Assembly: GCA_001873755.1 (NCBI GenBank)
Contig: MNZT01000048.1
Location: 1 to 20,814, forward strand
Origin: Candidatus Wirthbacteria bacterium CG2_30_54_11
GTDB lineage: Bacteria > Patescibacteriota > CG2-30-54-11
Direction: 5' to 3'
Length of the DNA stretch: 20,814 nucleotides
A program made the translations under genes and the position numbers. Shown in pieces: positions 8,477 through 15,721 of this stretch (position 1 is its first letter; the number at the start of each line of letters is the position of its first letter). The notes beneath the pieces were generated by a model. The model saw only the letters and a list, made by a program, of their open reading frames with translations, was not told the origin of the DNA and did no database searches.

Positions 8477-11035
8477 ATGTACCTCAAAAACTACCAGGTC
8501 AAAGTCGTCAAACAGTTCAAGCAGTATTTCAAGACTGCACAAACTCATAGAGGGCACTATGAGGAAATCAGACGCACTCTTGGGACTGAATTATTGGCGG
8601 ATATCAGACATTGGGTTGAGAAGACTCATTCGGATTTAGGCCTGTCATTTACGGATTTACCCAAGACTGGACTCGGCGAGTATTACCCTCGGGTATGCGT
8701 CAAAATGCCTACAGGCGGGGGCAAAACTTTGATGGCTGTGGAAGCTATCCGCGAGTATCAGACTCAATTCGCCCAGCGGAAGAATGGGCTGATTGTATGG
8801 ATTGTCCCCTCGGAAACGATTTATAGCCAGACGGTCAAATATTTGTCAGACAAGGGGGACTTCTACCGTCAGCTCATCGACCAGTCCAGCGGCGGACATA
8901 CGATCATAGCTGAGAAGGGACAACGCATTACTCGCCAGGACGTAGAGGAAAACCTGGTCATCCTGTTTTTGATGATCCAATCGGTCAACCGTAAGGACGC
9001 CAAGGAAGGGCTCAAAGTGTTTCAGGACAGCGGCGGGTACGATACCTTTTTTCCCGCTGACAACCGCTACGACGAACACAAAGCCCTTCTGGAGCAGATA
9101 CCGAATCTGGATACCTTCGAGACCACAGGGATCGGTTCTATGCAGCCCCAGGTCAAAACCAGCCTTGGCAACCTCGTTCGAGTTGCACGTCCCCTGATGA
9201 TTATCGACGAATTTCATAAGGTATTTACTCCCAGGGCACAGGAAACCATCAACCACCTCAACCCCTCGATGATCCTTGGCTTCACGGCGACCCCCAGGCA
9301 GGGGATGAACCTGCTCGTAGAAGTCAAAGGCATTGAGCTGAAAGACGAAGAAATGGTCAAGCTCGATATGCACCTCTATCCCCCGCAAAATGAAGATCGG
9401 GATTGGCGGGATATGTTACGGAAGGTAAAACAGCACCGCGAAATAATTGAAAGCAAAGCGACGGATTATCGCCTGCACAAGGGACGGTATATCAGACCTA
9501 TCGCTCTCTTGCAGGTAGAACGTACAGGGAAAGAGCAACGGGGAAAGGGATTTGTGCATAGCCTGGATGTGAAGGAATACCTGATAGAACTTGGCATACC
9601 GGAACACCAGGTAGCGATCAAGACGAGTAGTCAGAACGACATAGAGGATATCAATCTGCTATCCCCTGATTGTGAAATCCGCTATCTGATTACCAAAGAA
9701 GCCCTCAAAGAGGGTTGGGACTGTCCGTTCGCCTACATCCTCGGCATCATTCCCAACGTTAACTCAAATACAGGGACTACGCAGCTCGTAGGACGTATCC
9801 TGCGTCAACCCTATGCTCAGAAAAGTGGCATTTCCGATCTGGATGAGAGCTACATCTATTTCGTCAACGGAAATACCGAGAAAATACTTAGCCAGATACA
9901 GGCAGGCTTCAAAGGGGAAGGGCTGGAAGATCTCGTGGGCAAAATCCAGATACCAGAAGATAAATTTGCCACCACTAAAACCGAAGTGGTATCGATCAAA
10001 GAGGTCATACGGGATACCTATCCAGAAAGCCTCTATCTGCCTGTATGGGCTATCAAAACAGCGAAGGGTACCTATCGGCGGTTCAATTACGATATCGATA
10101 TCAAACCACATATCACATTTTCTGAGGTAGATTTTCGAAATTTTGTAGTTTCTACCCTCAGTCCCGCCTTGAGCCAACAGACTCAACAGCACCAGGAAGT
10201 CACTATTACCCTGGGAAAAGAAAGCAAAACTGAAAAAACATACTTTCAATCTCAGGATGAAGAAGGTGTCAGCGAACAAATCGACCGTAACTACTTCCTG
10301 CGTCGGGTAGCTGAATTGATTGAAAATGCCTTTGTAGCCAGCTCGTTCGTCGACTCCTTACTGTCTTTAGTGAAGGAGTTGATAGCTGGTGAGATTGCTC
10401 AACACAATTTCGGGTTTATTGTTCACCAGTTTGTCGCTTTTATGGATGATGTGAAGCGACAAAAGGAACGCCAGATCTTCGAGCAGTTTGTTGCCGAGGG
10501 GCATTTGATCCTGGGAGTGATCAATGATGATACTTTTGGATATACTATCCCCTACACTGATCAGATAACAGTTGACACCGCGAGCGAAGCGTTCAGCAGG
10601 GGGCTGTATACGAAAAGTGAACCAAGCTCTATGAATACCTTGGAAAAGAAGGTAGCCAGGACTCTCGATGAGCAGGAATCGACCCTTTGGTGGTTCCGCA
10701 ATAAAACCGGCAAACAGTGGTATGCGATCCAGGGGTGGCAACAGTATAAAATCCGTCCGGATTTTGTAGCCGCCAGGAAGACAGCCCAGGCCAAGATCGA
10801 CATCATCTACATTCTGGAAAGCAAAGGTAAACAGCTGCTCGGTAATATAGACACGAATTACAAACAAGACGTTTTTGATTTTTTGAATAAAACGGACGTT
10901 ACCACGGTCAAAAGCAAAGAATTAATTCACTTCAAGCTACACGACGACTTCCAATACGAACTGATTGCAGAGGAAGAAGAGGAAAAGGACATTAGATCTC
11001 TATTCAATCAGGAAGGGACATTTATCAAGACCTGA
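8477..11035 (+). CDS. res: Type III-like restriction enzyme subunit (Res): SF2 helicase/translocase with PD-(D/E)XK nuclease
   Basis: The product has 852 residues. The N-terminal superfamily 2 motor has Walker A MPTGGGKT (Gly80-Thr84), motif II IIDEFHK (Asp244-His247), motif III-type GFTATPR, and motif VI QLVGRILRQP (Gly439-Arg443). The C-terminal domain carries a PD-(D/E)XK-type nuclease core: RPDFV (Asp762) followed by ILESKGK (Glu781, Lys783). The protein should hydrolyse ATP, move or switch on DNA, and cut unmethylated DNA together with Mod. It is somewhat shorter than classic type III Res subunits. The last eight residues QEGTFIKT are encoded by the right copy of the 22-bp direct repeat and match the end of pirin, so the tail seems to have been gained on insertion. 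The preceding run EEEEEKDIRSLFN is probably the original end region. Confidence 0.92.
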   Translation: MYLKNYQVKVVKQFKQYFKTAQTHRGHYEEIRRTLGTELLADIRHWVEKTHSDLGLSFTDLPKTGLGEYYPRVCVKMPTGGGKTLMAVEAIREYQTQFAQRKNGLIVWIVPSETIYSQTVKYLSDKGDFYRQLIDQSSGGHTIIAEKGQRITRQDVEENLVILFLMIQSVNRKDAKEGLKVFQDSGGYDTFFPADNRYDEHKALLEQIPNLDTFETTGIGSMQPQVKTSLGNLVRVARPLMIIDEFHKVFTPRAQETINHLNPSMILGFTATPRQGMNLLVEVKGIELKDEEMVKLDMHLYPPQNEDRDWRDMLRKVKQHREIIESKATDYRLHKGRYIRPIALLQVERTGKEQRGKGFVHSLDVKEYLIELGIPEHQVAIKTSSQNDIEDINLLSPDCEIRYLITKEALKEGWDCPFAYILGIIPNVNSNTGTTQLVGRILRQPYAQKSGISDLDESYIYFVNGNTEKILSQIQAGFKGEGLEDLVGKIQIPEDKFATTKTEVVSIKEVIRDTYPESLYLPVWAIKTAKGTYRRFNYDIDIKPHITFSEVDFRNFVVSTLSPALSQQTQQHQEVTITLGKESKTEKTYFQSQDEEGVSEQIDRNYFLRRVAELIENAFVASSFVDSLLSLVKELIAGEIAQHNFGFIVHQFVAFMDDVKRQKERQIFEQFVAEGHLILGVINDDTFGYTIPYTDQITVDTASEAFSRGLYTKSEPSSMNTLEKKVARTLDEQESTLWWFRNKTGKQWYAIQGWQQYKIRPDFVAARKTAQAKIDIIYILESKGKQLLGNIDTNYKQDVFDFLNKTDVTTVKSKELIHFKLHDDFQYELIAEEEEEKDIRSLFNQEGTFIKT
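11007..11028 (+). repeat. Right copy of 22-bp direct repeat bracketing the restriction-modification island
   Basis: Identical to 4850-4871. It forms the last in-frame codons of res (QEGTFIK, then Thr and TGA). Because this ending is characteristic of pirins, the sequence following this copy (Lys-Thr-TGA, then a 20-base gap to the next ATG) probably represents the original pirin 3' end and its native downstream junction. Confidence 0.8.
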
Positions 11036-11055
11036 TCGAGAAAGAACCCTGCTCC

Positions 11056-11631
11056 ATGCTTACTCCCGGCCATATTGCCGCCTCGTATCTGATCTCTCAG
11101 ATACCGAAGAAAAAACTTCCTTCTCGCGAGATCTGGTTCATCGTGATCTGCGGCTCCTTTCTGGATCTGGATTTCCTCCTGCTCATGCTGTCTGGCTATC
11201 CTGGAGGTCTGCACCATCATTTCATCATCCATACTCCTTTGTTCGCTCTGTTGCTGTTCATTCTGATTATTGTATTCACCAGACACCGTCTTTCAACTGC
11301 TGCACTTGCACTCGGGCTCGTTGCTCTACTCGGTCACCTCGTGCTCGATGATCTCAACTACTGGATGGGTCTGGCAGGATTGGCTGCCGGAGTTTCTGCG
11401 ACGGCACAGATCAGATGGGAATACCCTTTGGATTCAGGCAGAGTGCAGGCTCTGGCTTTGACGGCAGGTGAAACCGCTCAACGATTCACCAGTATGGGCA
11501 TCCTGACGATATACCTCAGATCAAAACTCTTCTTACTTGAGATTGCCACCATCAGCGCAGGCTTGTTCGTTTTTCTCAGGCAGCTCATCAAGCCCGGACC
11601 TTGGTCCCACCTTCCAGGACAGAAGCACTAG
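11056..11631 (+). CDS. YdjM/DUF457-like membrane-bound metal-dependent hydrolase family protein
   Basis: The product has 191 residues and several membrane segments (about 24-44, 59-76, 83-97 and 155-175). The conserved polar residues of the family are present: TPGH near the start (His6), GSFLDLDFLL (Asp37, Asp39), LHHHFIIHTP (His53-55, His59) and GHLVLDDLNYW (His94, Asp98, Asp99). These form the presumed metal site of YdjM/DUF457 proteins, whose substrate is not established. GAGAAAG lies about 10 bases upstream of ATG 11056. In the inferred state before insertion this gene would have followed pirin by 20 bases, so pirin and this gene may once have been one operon. Confidence 0.65.
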   Translation: MLTPGHIAASYLISQIPKKKLPSREIWFIVICGSFLDLDFLLLMLSGYPGGLHHHFIIHTPLFALLLFILIIVFTRHRLSTAALALGLVALLGHLVLDDLNYWMGLAGLAAGVSATAQIRWEYPLDSGRVQALALTAGETAQRFTSMGILTIYLRSKLFLLEIATISAGLFVFLRQLIKPGPWSHLPGQKH

Positions 11632-11664
11632 ATACAACTCATTTCCCTCCATGAAAGGTTCAAA

Positions 11665-12258
11665 ATGCCCCAAAAGCCGAAAAATCCACCCTCATCTTTG
11701 AAAATGGGAATACTGTTTGTCCTCGCGGTCACCATTCTCTACGGCCTGACCTATCTGGGCATACAGCAGCTCCTGCGCCACAACGCGGACAAACCGCAGA
11801 TCAGTCTCGTCTCGGAGGCAGCTGCGGCACTGACCAGAGGCGACCTTGCTACCTCAGTACTTCCATCCCCCACCATCGACCTCAGAGAAAGCCTGGAACC
11901 GTTCGTCATCGTGTACGACACGGCCGGCAAACCGACTGCCGGATCAGGGTTGCTGGACGGCGAGCTGCCGACTCCTCCTGCCGGTGTCTTCACCTATGCC
12001 TCGGAGCACGGCGAAGACCGGGTCACCTGGCAGCCGAAGAGCGACGTTCGGATAGCCACGGTGATCAAACCGTTCTCCGGCCCTGCGTCCGGTTTTGTGC
12101 TGGCCGGCAGATCACTTGCAGAGGTGGAACGAAAGACGGATATTCTGCTCGTGATCATCGCAGGAGCCTATACTGCCACCATGCTCACCGCCTTTGTACC
12201 GATGTACCTGCTGCTTAGACCGCGAAAAAATCGTCTCCTGACCCGGTTTCTGGTATAG
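11665..12258 (+). CDS. Two-helix membrane protein with an extracytoplasmic sensor-like domain
   Basis: The product has 197 residues. AAAGG lies 7 bases before the ATG. A short basic N-terminus is followed by a transmembrane helix (about 13-35), an outside domain (about 36-155), and a second helix (about 163-185) ending at the basic PRKNRLLTRF. The outside part has PFVIVYDTAGKPTAGSGLLDG and a later GFVLAGRSLAEVERK, a pattern resembling the ligand-sensing region of membrane histidine kinases. The kinase domain is absent: the protein ends right after the second helix. It could be a stand-alone family or a sensor region that has lost its output domain. The function is unknown. Confidence 0.6.
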   Translation: MPQKPKNPPSSLKMGILFVLAVTILYGLTYLGIQQLLRHNADKPQISLVSEAAAALTRGDLATSVLPSPTIDLRESLEPFVIVYDTAGKPTAGSGLLDGELPTPPAGVFTYASEHGEDRVTWQPKSDVRIATVIKPFSGPASGFVLAGRSLAEVERKTDILLVIIAGAYTATMLTAFVPMYLLLRPRKNRLLTRFLV

Positions 12259-12282
12259 TTTAGTCGGTTAATATCTACAAAG

Positions 12283-12888
12283 ATGCTCTGCATGCTTCAT
12301 TATCTCGTCATCGTCGGCGCCACCGCGCAGCTGCTGGGTATCCTTTCCTACATACGGAACACTATAAAGGGTAAAACCAGGCCCAATCGCGTCACCTGGC
12401 TGCTGTGGGCACTGGCACCGATGATCGGCACCGTAGCGGCTCTGTCTGACGGAGTCCGCTGGGCCATCCTCCCGGTGTTCATGGCCGGCTTCGGACCGCT
12501 GCTGGTGTTGATCGCTTCCTTCTTCAATAAACAGTCGTACTGGCAGCTCAAACCCTTCGATTATCTCTGTGGTCTGTTCTCCCTGCTCGCAATGGTACTC
12601 TGGGCTATCACCCGGCAGCCCGAAGTGGCAATCGTTTTTGCAATCCTCAGTGACGCCTTTGCGGCCATCCCCACCCTGATGAAGTCATGGACCCATCCTG
12701 AGACCGAATCGATAGGACCATTCATCGGGGGGGTTCTTTCTCAAAGCACCGCTTTCTTTGCCATCCAGACCTGGACCCTGACTTCCGTCGCCTTCCCCTC
12801 GTACCTTGTGATCCTGAACCTCTGGTTCATCGCGATTATGACCCGGTACCGGTTTACCCATAAGAAGAAAGAACAACATGGCAGGTAA
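12283..12888 (+). CDS. PQ-loop/SWEET-like multi-pass membrane protein
   Basis: The product has 201 residues with about seven hydrophobic segments. Two loosely similar halves are seen: AQLLGILSYIRNTIKGKTRPNRVTWLLWAL near the N-terminus and FAILSDAFAAIPTLMKSWTHPETES about residues 125-150. Each has a Pro-containing turn followed by a polar loop, as in PQ-loop/SWEET-type transporters. The similarity is by pattern only and the substrate is unknown. A second ATG three codons in (12292) is an equally possible start. The last 11 bases overlap the next gene, implying co-translation with the methyltransferase. Confidence 0.55.
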   Translation: MLCMLHYLVIVGATAQLLGILSYIRNTIKGKTRPNRVTWLLWALAPMIGTVAALSDGVRWAILPVFMAGFGPLLVLIASFFNKQSYWQLKPFDYLCGLFSLLAMVLWAITRQPEVAIVFAILSDAFAAIPTLMKSWTHPETESIGPFIGGVLSQSTAFFAIQTWTLTSVAFPSYLVILNLWFIAIMTRYRFTHKKKEQHGR

Positions 12889-13585
12889 TCACTTCCACTA
12901 TTCCAAAAAAAACGCCATCGCCTACCAGACCCTCGGCATCGACGGCACCTCCTACGAATTTCCCTATCGCGAAGCGGAGAGGATCCTGGGAGATCTGAAA
13001 GGACAGAAATGGCTGGATTTCGGATGCGGCACCGGCCGGAGTTCCACCTTTCTCCTGCAGCTGAATGCAAAAGATGTCACCGCTGTCGATCACGATCAGA
13101 ATATGATCGGTCAGGCCGTCTCTATCCATGCCGGTCAGAGCATCACCTTTCATCTCATCGAGGGTACCATTCCCGTCCCCGATGCGACGCTGGACGGAGC
13201 GTTCTCTTCCTATGTATTCATGGAAATGGACTCGCTTGACCTGATCGGACGGACCATGAAGGAGATCGCCCGGACTCTGAAGCCAGGCAGCCGGTTCGTA
13301 AGCCTGATGCACAATCCCGCCGCCTGTCTGGGGCATGACTATGTCAGCTACACATTTCCGGATAATAAATCTCTGAAAAGCGGCGACCCCATGGGCGTGA
13401 CGATCAAAAGTCTCGATCCCTTCGTCATCTCGGACTATTTCTGGACCGAGGAGGATTATCAGCAGGTACTGACCGCTGCCGGATTTGAAGTCAGATCAGT
13501 CACCTTTCCCAGACCGACGAGCGGCACCTGGATCGATGAACTGATCGTCCCACCCGGCATGGTGATCTATGCCAGAAAGAAATGA
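12878..13585 (+). CDS. Class I SAM-dependent methyltransferase
   Basis: The product has 235 residues with a Rossmann-like methyltransferase domain. Motif I is KWLDFGCGTGRSS (about residues 44-56), followed by the acidic end of strand 2, VTAVDHDQNMI. Motif II/post-I is DATLDGAFSSYVFMEM, and motif III is EIARTLKPGSRFVSL. It is of the Methyltransf_11/25 type, acting on a small molecule or a modified base or lipid; the substrate cannot be read from the sequence. It overlaps the upstream membrane-protein gene by 11 bases, and the next small gene begins 2 bases after its stop, so all three are probably one transcript. Confidence 0.85.
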   Translation: MAGNHFHYSKKNAIAYQTLGIDGTSYEFPYREAERILGDLKGQKWLDFGCGTGRSSTFLLQLNAKDVTAVDHDQNMIGQAVSIHAGQSITFHLIEGTIPVPDATLDGAFSSYVFMEMDSLDLIGRTMKEIARTLKPGSRFVSLMHNPAACLGHDYVSYTFPDNKSLKSGDPMGVTIKSLDPFVISDYFWTEEDYQQVLTAAGFEVRSVTFPRPTSGTWIDELIVPPGMVIYARKK

Positions 13586-13586
13586 C

Positions 13587-13766
13587 ATGACAGGATTGAA
13601 TCCCAAAATAACCCGACACACACTGCTGAATGCTCTTGCAGCCCTCCTGTTGATCCTCATCAGCTATGTCGGGGGGAGTGACCTGCTGGAGCGGAGCATT
13701 ATTCTGGGTGCAGCCAGCTGTTTTATGCTCCTTTTCCTGCTCATCGAAAACCATCTGACGACCTGA
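13587..13766 (+). CDS. Small two-helix membrane protein
   Basis: The product has 59 residues from ATG 13587, which has AGAAAGA 6 bases upstream; an ATG at 13569 would overlap the methyltransferase and has no such signal. Two hydrophobic segments are visible (about 12-28 and 37-53: LLNALAALLLILISYVG and SIILGAASCFMLLFLLIE), separated by a short GSDLLER turn. It is a hairpin membrane protein of unknown role. The tight spacing after the methyltransferase supports it being a real, co-expressed gene. Confidence 0.6.
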   Translation: MTGLNPKITRHTLLNALAALLLILISYVGGSDLLERSIILGAASCFMLLFLLIENHLTT

Positions 13767-13803
13767 CTTTCTGTGAAATCCTAGCGCCAGAAGAGGTACT
13801 CCC

Positions 13804-14523
13804 ATGCCGAACACCAACTGGAAAACTACCCGCATCACAACTATCCTGGCACTTGTATTCCTGATCGGAATTTTCGTCCCCTCCTTTATCGGCATGGACG
13901 GATTTCACGGCGGCTTTGCACTCGCGACCTTCAGCGGATTTCTCATGATGGTGTTTACCATCTCGGCCTTTGTCTTCGGCGCCGTAGCTCGACAGCAGGA
14001 CAAGCTTTTCGCAGGCCAGAACCTTCTCGTCCATTGGACCTACACGGCTGACGAATGGCGCCAGTATTATGCCGATGAGTCAACCGAGGACCGAAAGACC
14101 AAAACCTGGCTGTTCTATATCGTCGCCTTCTGGGCAGTCGTGTTCGGCATCGGGTTCCCGATCTATGACCCAAAAGACGGCATTTTCGTAAGTTACATGA
14201 TGCTGGGACTCATCATCCTCATTGGGTTCGTCGCCTGGCTGTCGATCAGGATCACCCGGCACAAGCTGGAAAAACATGGCGGCGAAGCCTGGATCAGCAC
14301 CACCGGCGCCTACATCGCCGGCCAGATGCACAGCTGGACGATCGTGGGAGGATCACTCATCGACGTCTCCTGCCTCACAGGGGAAAAGCAATCCCAGATC
14401 CGGATCGACTATATGGGCGGTAACACCGAGTATTCCGTCCATATCCCGGTACCGGCCGGCAGGGAAGACGAAGCCAAAATTATTACTCAAACGTTGGCTG
14501 CCCAGATATCCAGACAGGCTTGA
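13804..14523 (+). CDS. Four-helix membrane protein with a C-terminal soluble domain
   Basis: The product has 239 residues. The ribosome binding site AGAGG lies about 9 bases before the ATG. Transmembrane segments lie at about 11-31, 37-60, 98-117 and 124-146. The loop between helices 2 and 3 is polar (WTYTADEWRQYYADESTEDRKTK). The C-terminal 90 residues are soluble with alternating strands (AWISTTGAYIAGQMHSW, LIDVSCLTGEKQSQIRIDY, YSVHIPVPAG) and a final helix, probably a small beta-rich cytoplasmic domain. It is not recognised as a named family. It follows the small membrane protein by 37 bases and is probably the last gene of this operon. Confidence 0.65.
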   Translation: MPNTNWKTTRITTILALVFLIGIFVPSFIGMDGFHGGFALATFSGFLMMVFTISAFVFGAVARQQDKLFAGQNLLVHWTYTADEWRQYYADESTEDRKTKTWLFYIVAFWAVVFGIGFPIYDPKDGIFVSYMMLGLIILIGFVAWLSIRITRHKLEKHGGEAWISTTGAYIAGQMHSWTIVGGSLIDVSCLTGEKQSQIRIDYMGGNTEYSVHIPVPAGREDEAKIITQTLAAQISRQA

Positions 14524-14539
14524 AGGTTCGTCCGCAACC

Positions 14540-14567
14540 TTGCCAGACTAGAAATTCTTGGTATAAT
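14540..14567 (+). promoter_or_regulatory. Strong sigma70-type promoter in the intergenic region
   Basis: TTGCCA (14540-14545) and a perfect TATAAT (14562-14567) are spaced by 16 bases. Transcription would begin near 14574, about 245 bases before the next ATG and exactly where a foldable RNA begins. It either makes a stand-alone small RNA or gives the lipoprotein gene a long structured leader. Confidence 0.65.
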
Positions 14568-14573
14568 TACCCC

Positions 14574-14722
14574 CTGCCTCTGCATCACTGTTGAGGTAGT
14601 GTTCCCATTGAGCCTGCTGTACCTGTCTCCAACAATGCGTTGGAAAACGGGTGAGCGGGTCCCTGCACCTTTATAATTCTACGGACTCTGGCTCAATTGG
14701 GATCAATATAGCCAGAGGTACA
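14574..14722 (+). ncRNA. Candidate structured RNA (6S-like shape, or long 5' leader)
   Basis: The gene-free stretch 14524-14817 has no sensible reading frame but folds well. CCUCUG (14577-14582) pairs with CAGAGG (14713-14718). Inside it an asymmetric unpaired region holds a small 4-bp hairpin. 14603-14614 then pairs with 14690-14702 over 12 bp with one bulge, and within the apical part UCCAAC (14628-14633) pairs with GUUGGA (14639-14644) around a 5-base loop. A good promoter ends just upstream. A long rod with a large internal bubble is the shape of 6S RNA, which binds RNA polymerase, but no sequence motif proves that identity. A riboswitch or other leader of the gene at 14818 is the alternative. 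Confidence 0.42.
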
Positions 14723-14732
14723 AGACAAACGA

Positions 14733-14785
14733 TAGCCGGGGAATTCAGAAGATTGTTCAGTTCAGTCTTCTGACTCCCCCGGCTA
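14733..14785 (+). terminator. Very long hairpin after the candidate RNA (terminator-like, no T-run)
   Basis: The arms 14733-14755 and 14763-14785 pair over about 23 bp, almost fully when G-U pairs are allowed, with a 7-base loop. Stem ends TAGCCGGGG and CCCCCGGCTA are strongly GC-paired. No T-run follows, so intrinsic termination is doubtful. It may be the 3' end of the RNA, a partial terminator or attenuator for the lipoprotein gene, or a processing site. Confidence 0.5.
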
Positions 14786-14817
14786 CATCACCATATCCTG
14801 CGCCGGGCGGAGGAAAA

Positions 14818-15525
14818 ATGCGAAAATTTTGGTTTTTGGTCCTGGCGGTGATGCTCGTCGCTTGCGCCGGCCAACCGGCGGATAGTGTAGCCAGTGCACC
14901 CTCGCCGACACTCGCGGCCACAACAACTCCGGCCGTGATTCCCACGCCGGACGGCCCCTTCCCCCACCCGATTCCAGGATGGGACGACATTGATGGGAAA
15001 TATCTTTTCCCCAATGTTAAGCTCCTCAGGTCGAGCGCGGTCTATGACCACATTGATCTGAAAAAACTGCTGGCCTGGGTGAAAAAATTCGAGCTCGAGA
15101 AAAGCCGATATTTCTTCACCATCTGCGTAGCCTGCGACACAGGCAATGCAGACGCAGGGCGTACGATGAAGTGGTTTTATAATGGAACCGGGGAACATCC
15201 CCTCGGCTTCACAGGGTTGATCTCCCTGACCTGCGCTCCAAACGCAGTCAAGGAGCCAGGCGGCATGTGGGCCTGCATCGTGCACGAAATGGTGCACGCC
15301 AGGGCCCGTGGCCTTGACCAGGAATCAACCGAAGCCGAGGCATATTCACTGGACTCGGCCGTGGTCGCCTGGACGAACGGCTGTCAAACATACTCGTGCT
15401 ATACGAGTACATTTGACAGCTACGCGGCCATGTACCCCTCAATCACCATGATGCCTCTCTCTGAGGGGCAATATGAGGAGATCCAAGCATGGATCGTCGA
15501 AATCGGCAGCTTCATGAAGCCCTAG
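14818..15525 (+). CDS. Secreted lipoprotein with an HExxH metallopeptidase motif
   Basis: The product has 235 residues; GGAGG lies 7 bases before the ATG. An N-terminal signal (MRKFWFLVLAVMLVAC) ends in a lipobox LVAC with Cys16 as lipidation site, followed by a Ser/Thr/Pro linker to about residue 55. The folded domain contains WACIVHEMVHARA, an HExxH zinc motif (His156, Glu157, His160), and downstream GLDQESTEAEAYSLDS, where a glutamate would be the third ligand of a gluzincin-type site. Several cysteines (CVAC, CAPNAV..WAC, CQTYSC) may form disulfides outside the cell. It is probably a membrane-anchored peptidase of unassigned family. Activity is inferred from the motif only. Confidence 0.65.
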   Translation: MRKFWFLVLAVMLVACAGQPADSVASAPSPTLAATTTPAVIPTPDGPFPHPIPGWDDIDGKYLFPNVKLLRSSAVYDHIDLKKLLAWVKKFELEKSRYFFTICVACDTGNADAGRTMKWFYNGTGEHPLGFTGLISLTCAPNAVKEPGGMWACIVHEMVHARARGLDQESTEAEAYSLDSAVVAWTNGCQTYSCYTSTFDSYAAMYPSITMMPLSEGQYEEIQAWIVEIGSFMKP

Positions 15526-15534
15526 CTGCCGATT
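15501..15534 (+). terminator. Perfect 11-bp hairpin spanning a stop codon
   Basis: AATCGGCAGCT (15501-15511) and AGCTGCCGATT (15524-15534) are exact reverse complements around a 12-base loop; the TAG stop (15523-15525) lies at the loop/3'-arm junction. No T-run follows. It may act as a 3' stabilising or weak termination structure at the end of the lipoprotein gene. Confidence 0.45.
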
Positions 15535-15659
15535 CAGGAGATGGTCGTGGTCTTGTACCTCGGCTATCTCTTTGTTCATTTTTCTTCCGGTTTCGCTGAC
15601 GATTTGTCATTCACACTGCCTGTACTTTGAAAAAGCTTACCCGATATCGATCTACCGGC

Positions 15660-15688
15660 TTGTCCGCTCTTCTCAGGGGCGCTACAAT
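15660..15688 (+). promoter_or_regulatory. Promoter upstream of the MBL-fold hydrolase
   Basis: TTGTCC (15660-15665), 17 bases, TACAAT (15683-15688). The ATG at 15722 follows at a normal distance, with AGGGA (15711-15715) as ribosome binding site. This supports the start at 15722 over a longer upstream frame that begins at 15572. Confidence 0.6.
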
Positions 15689-15721
15689 ACCGGTAGTTCT
15701 GGTGATCAAAAGGGAACTGCC

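Noticed and set aside
15572..15721. A longer start for the MBL-fold hydrolase
   Set aside because: The extra 50 residues lie over a good promoter and ribosome binding site and do not resemble the family N-terminus, which begins at 15722.
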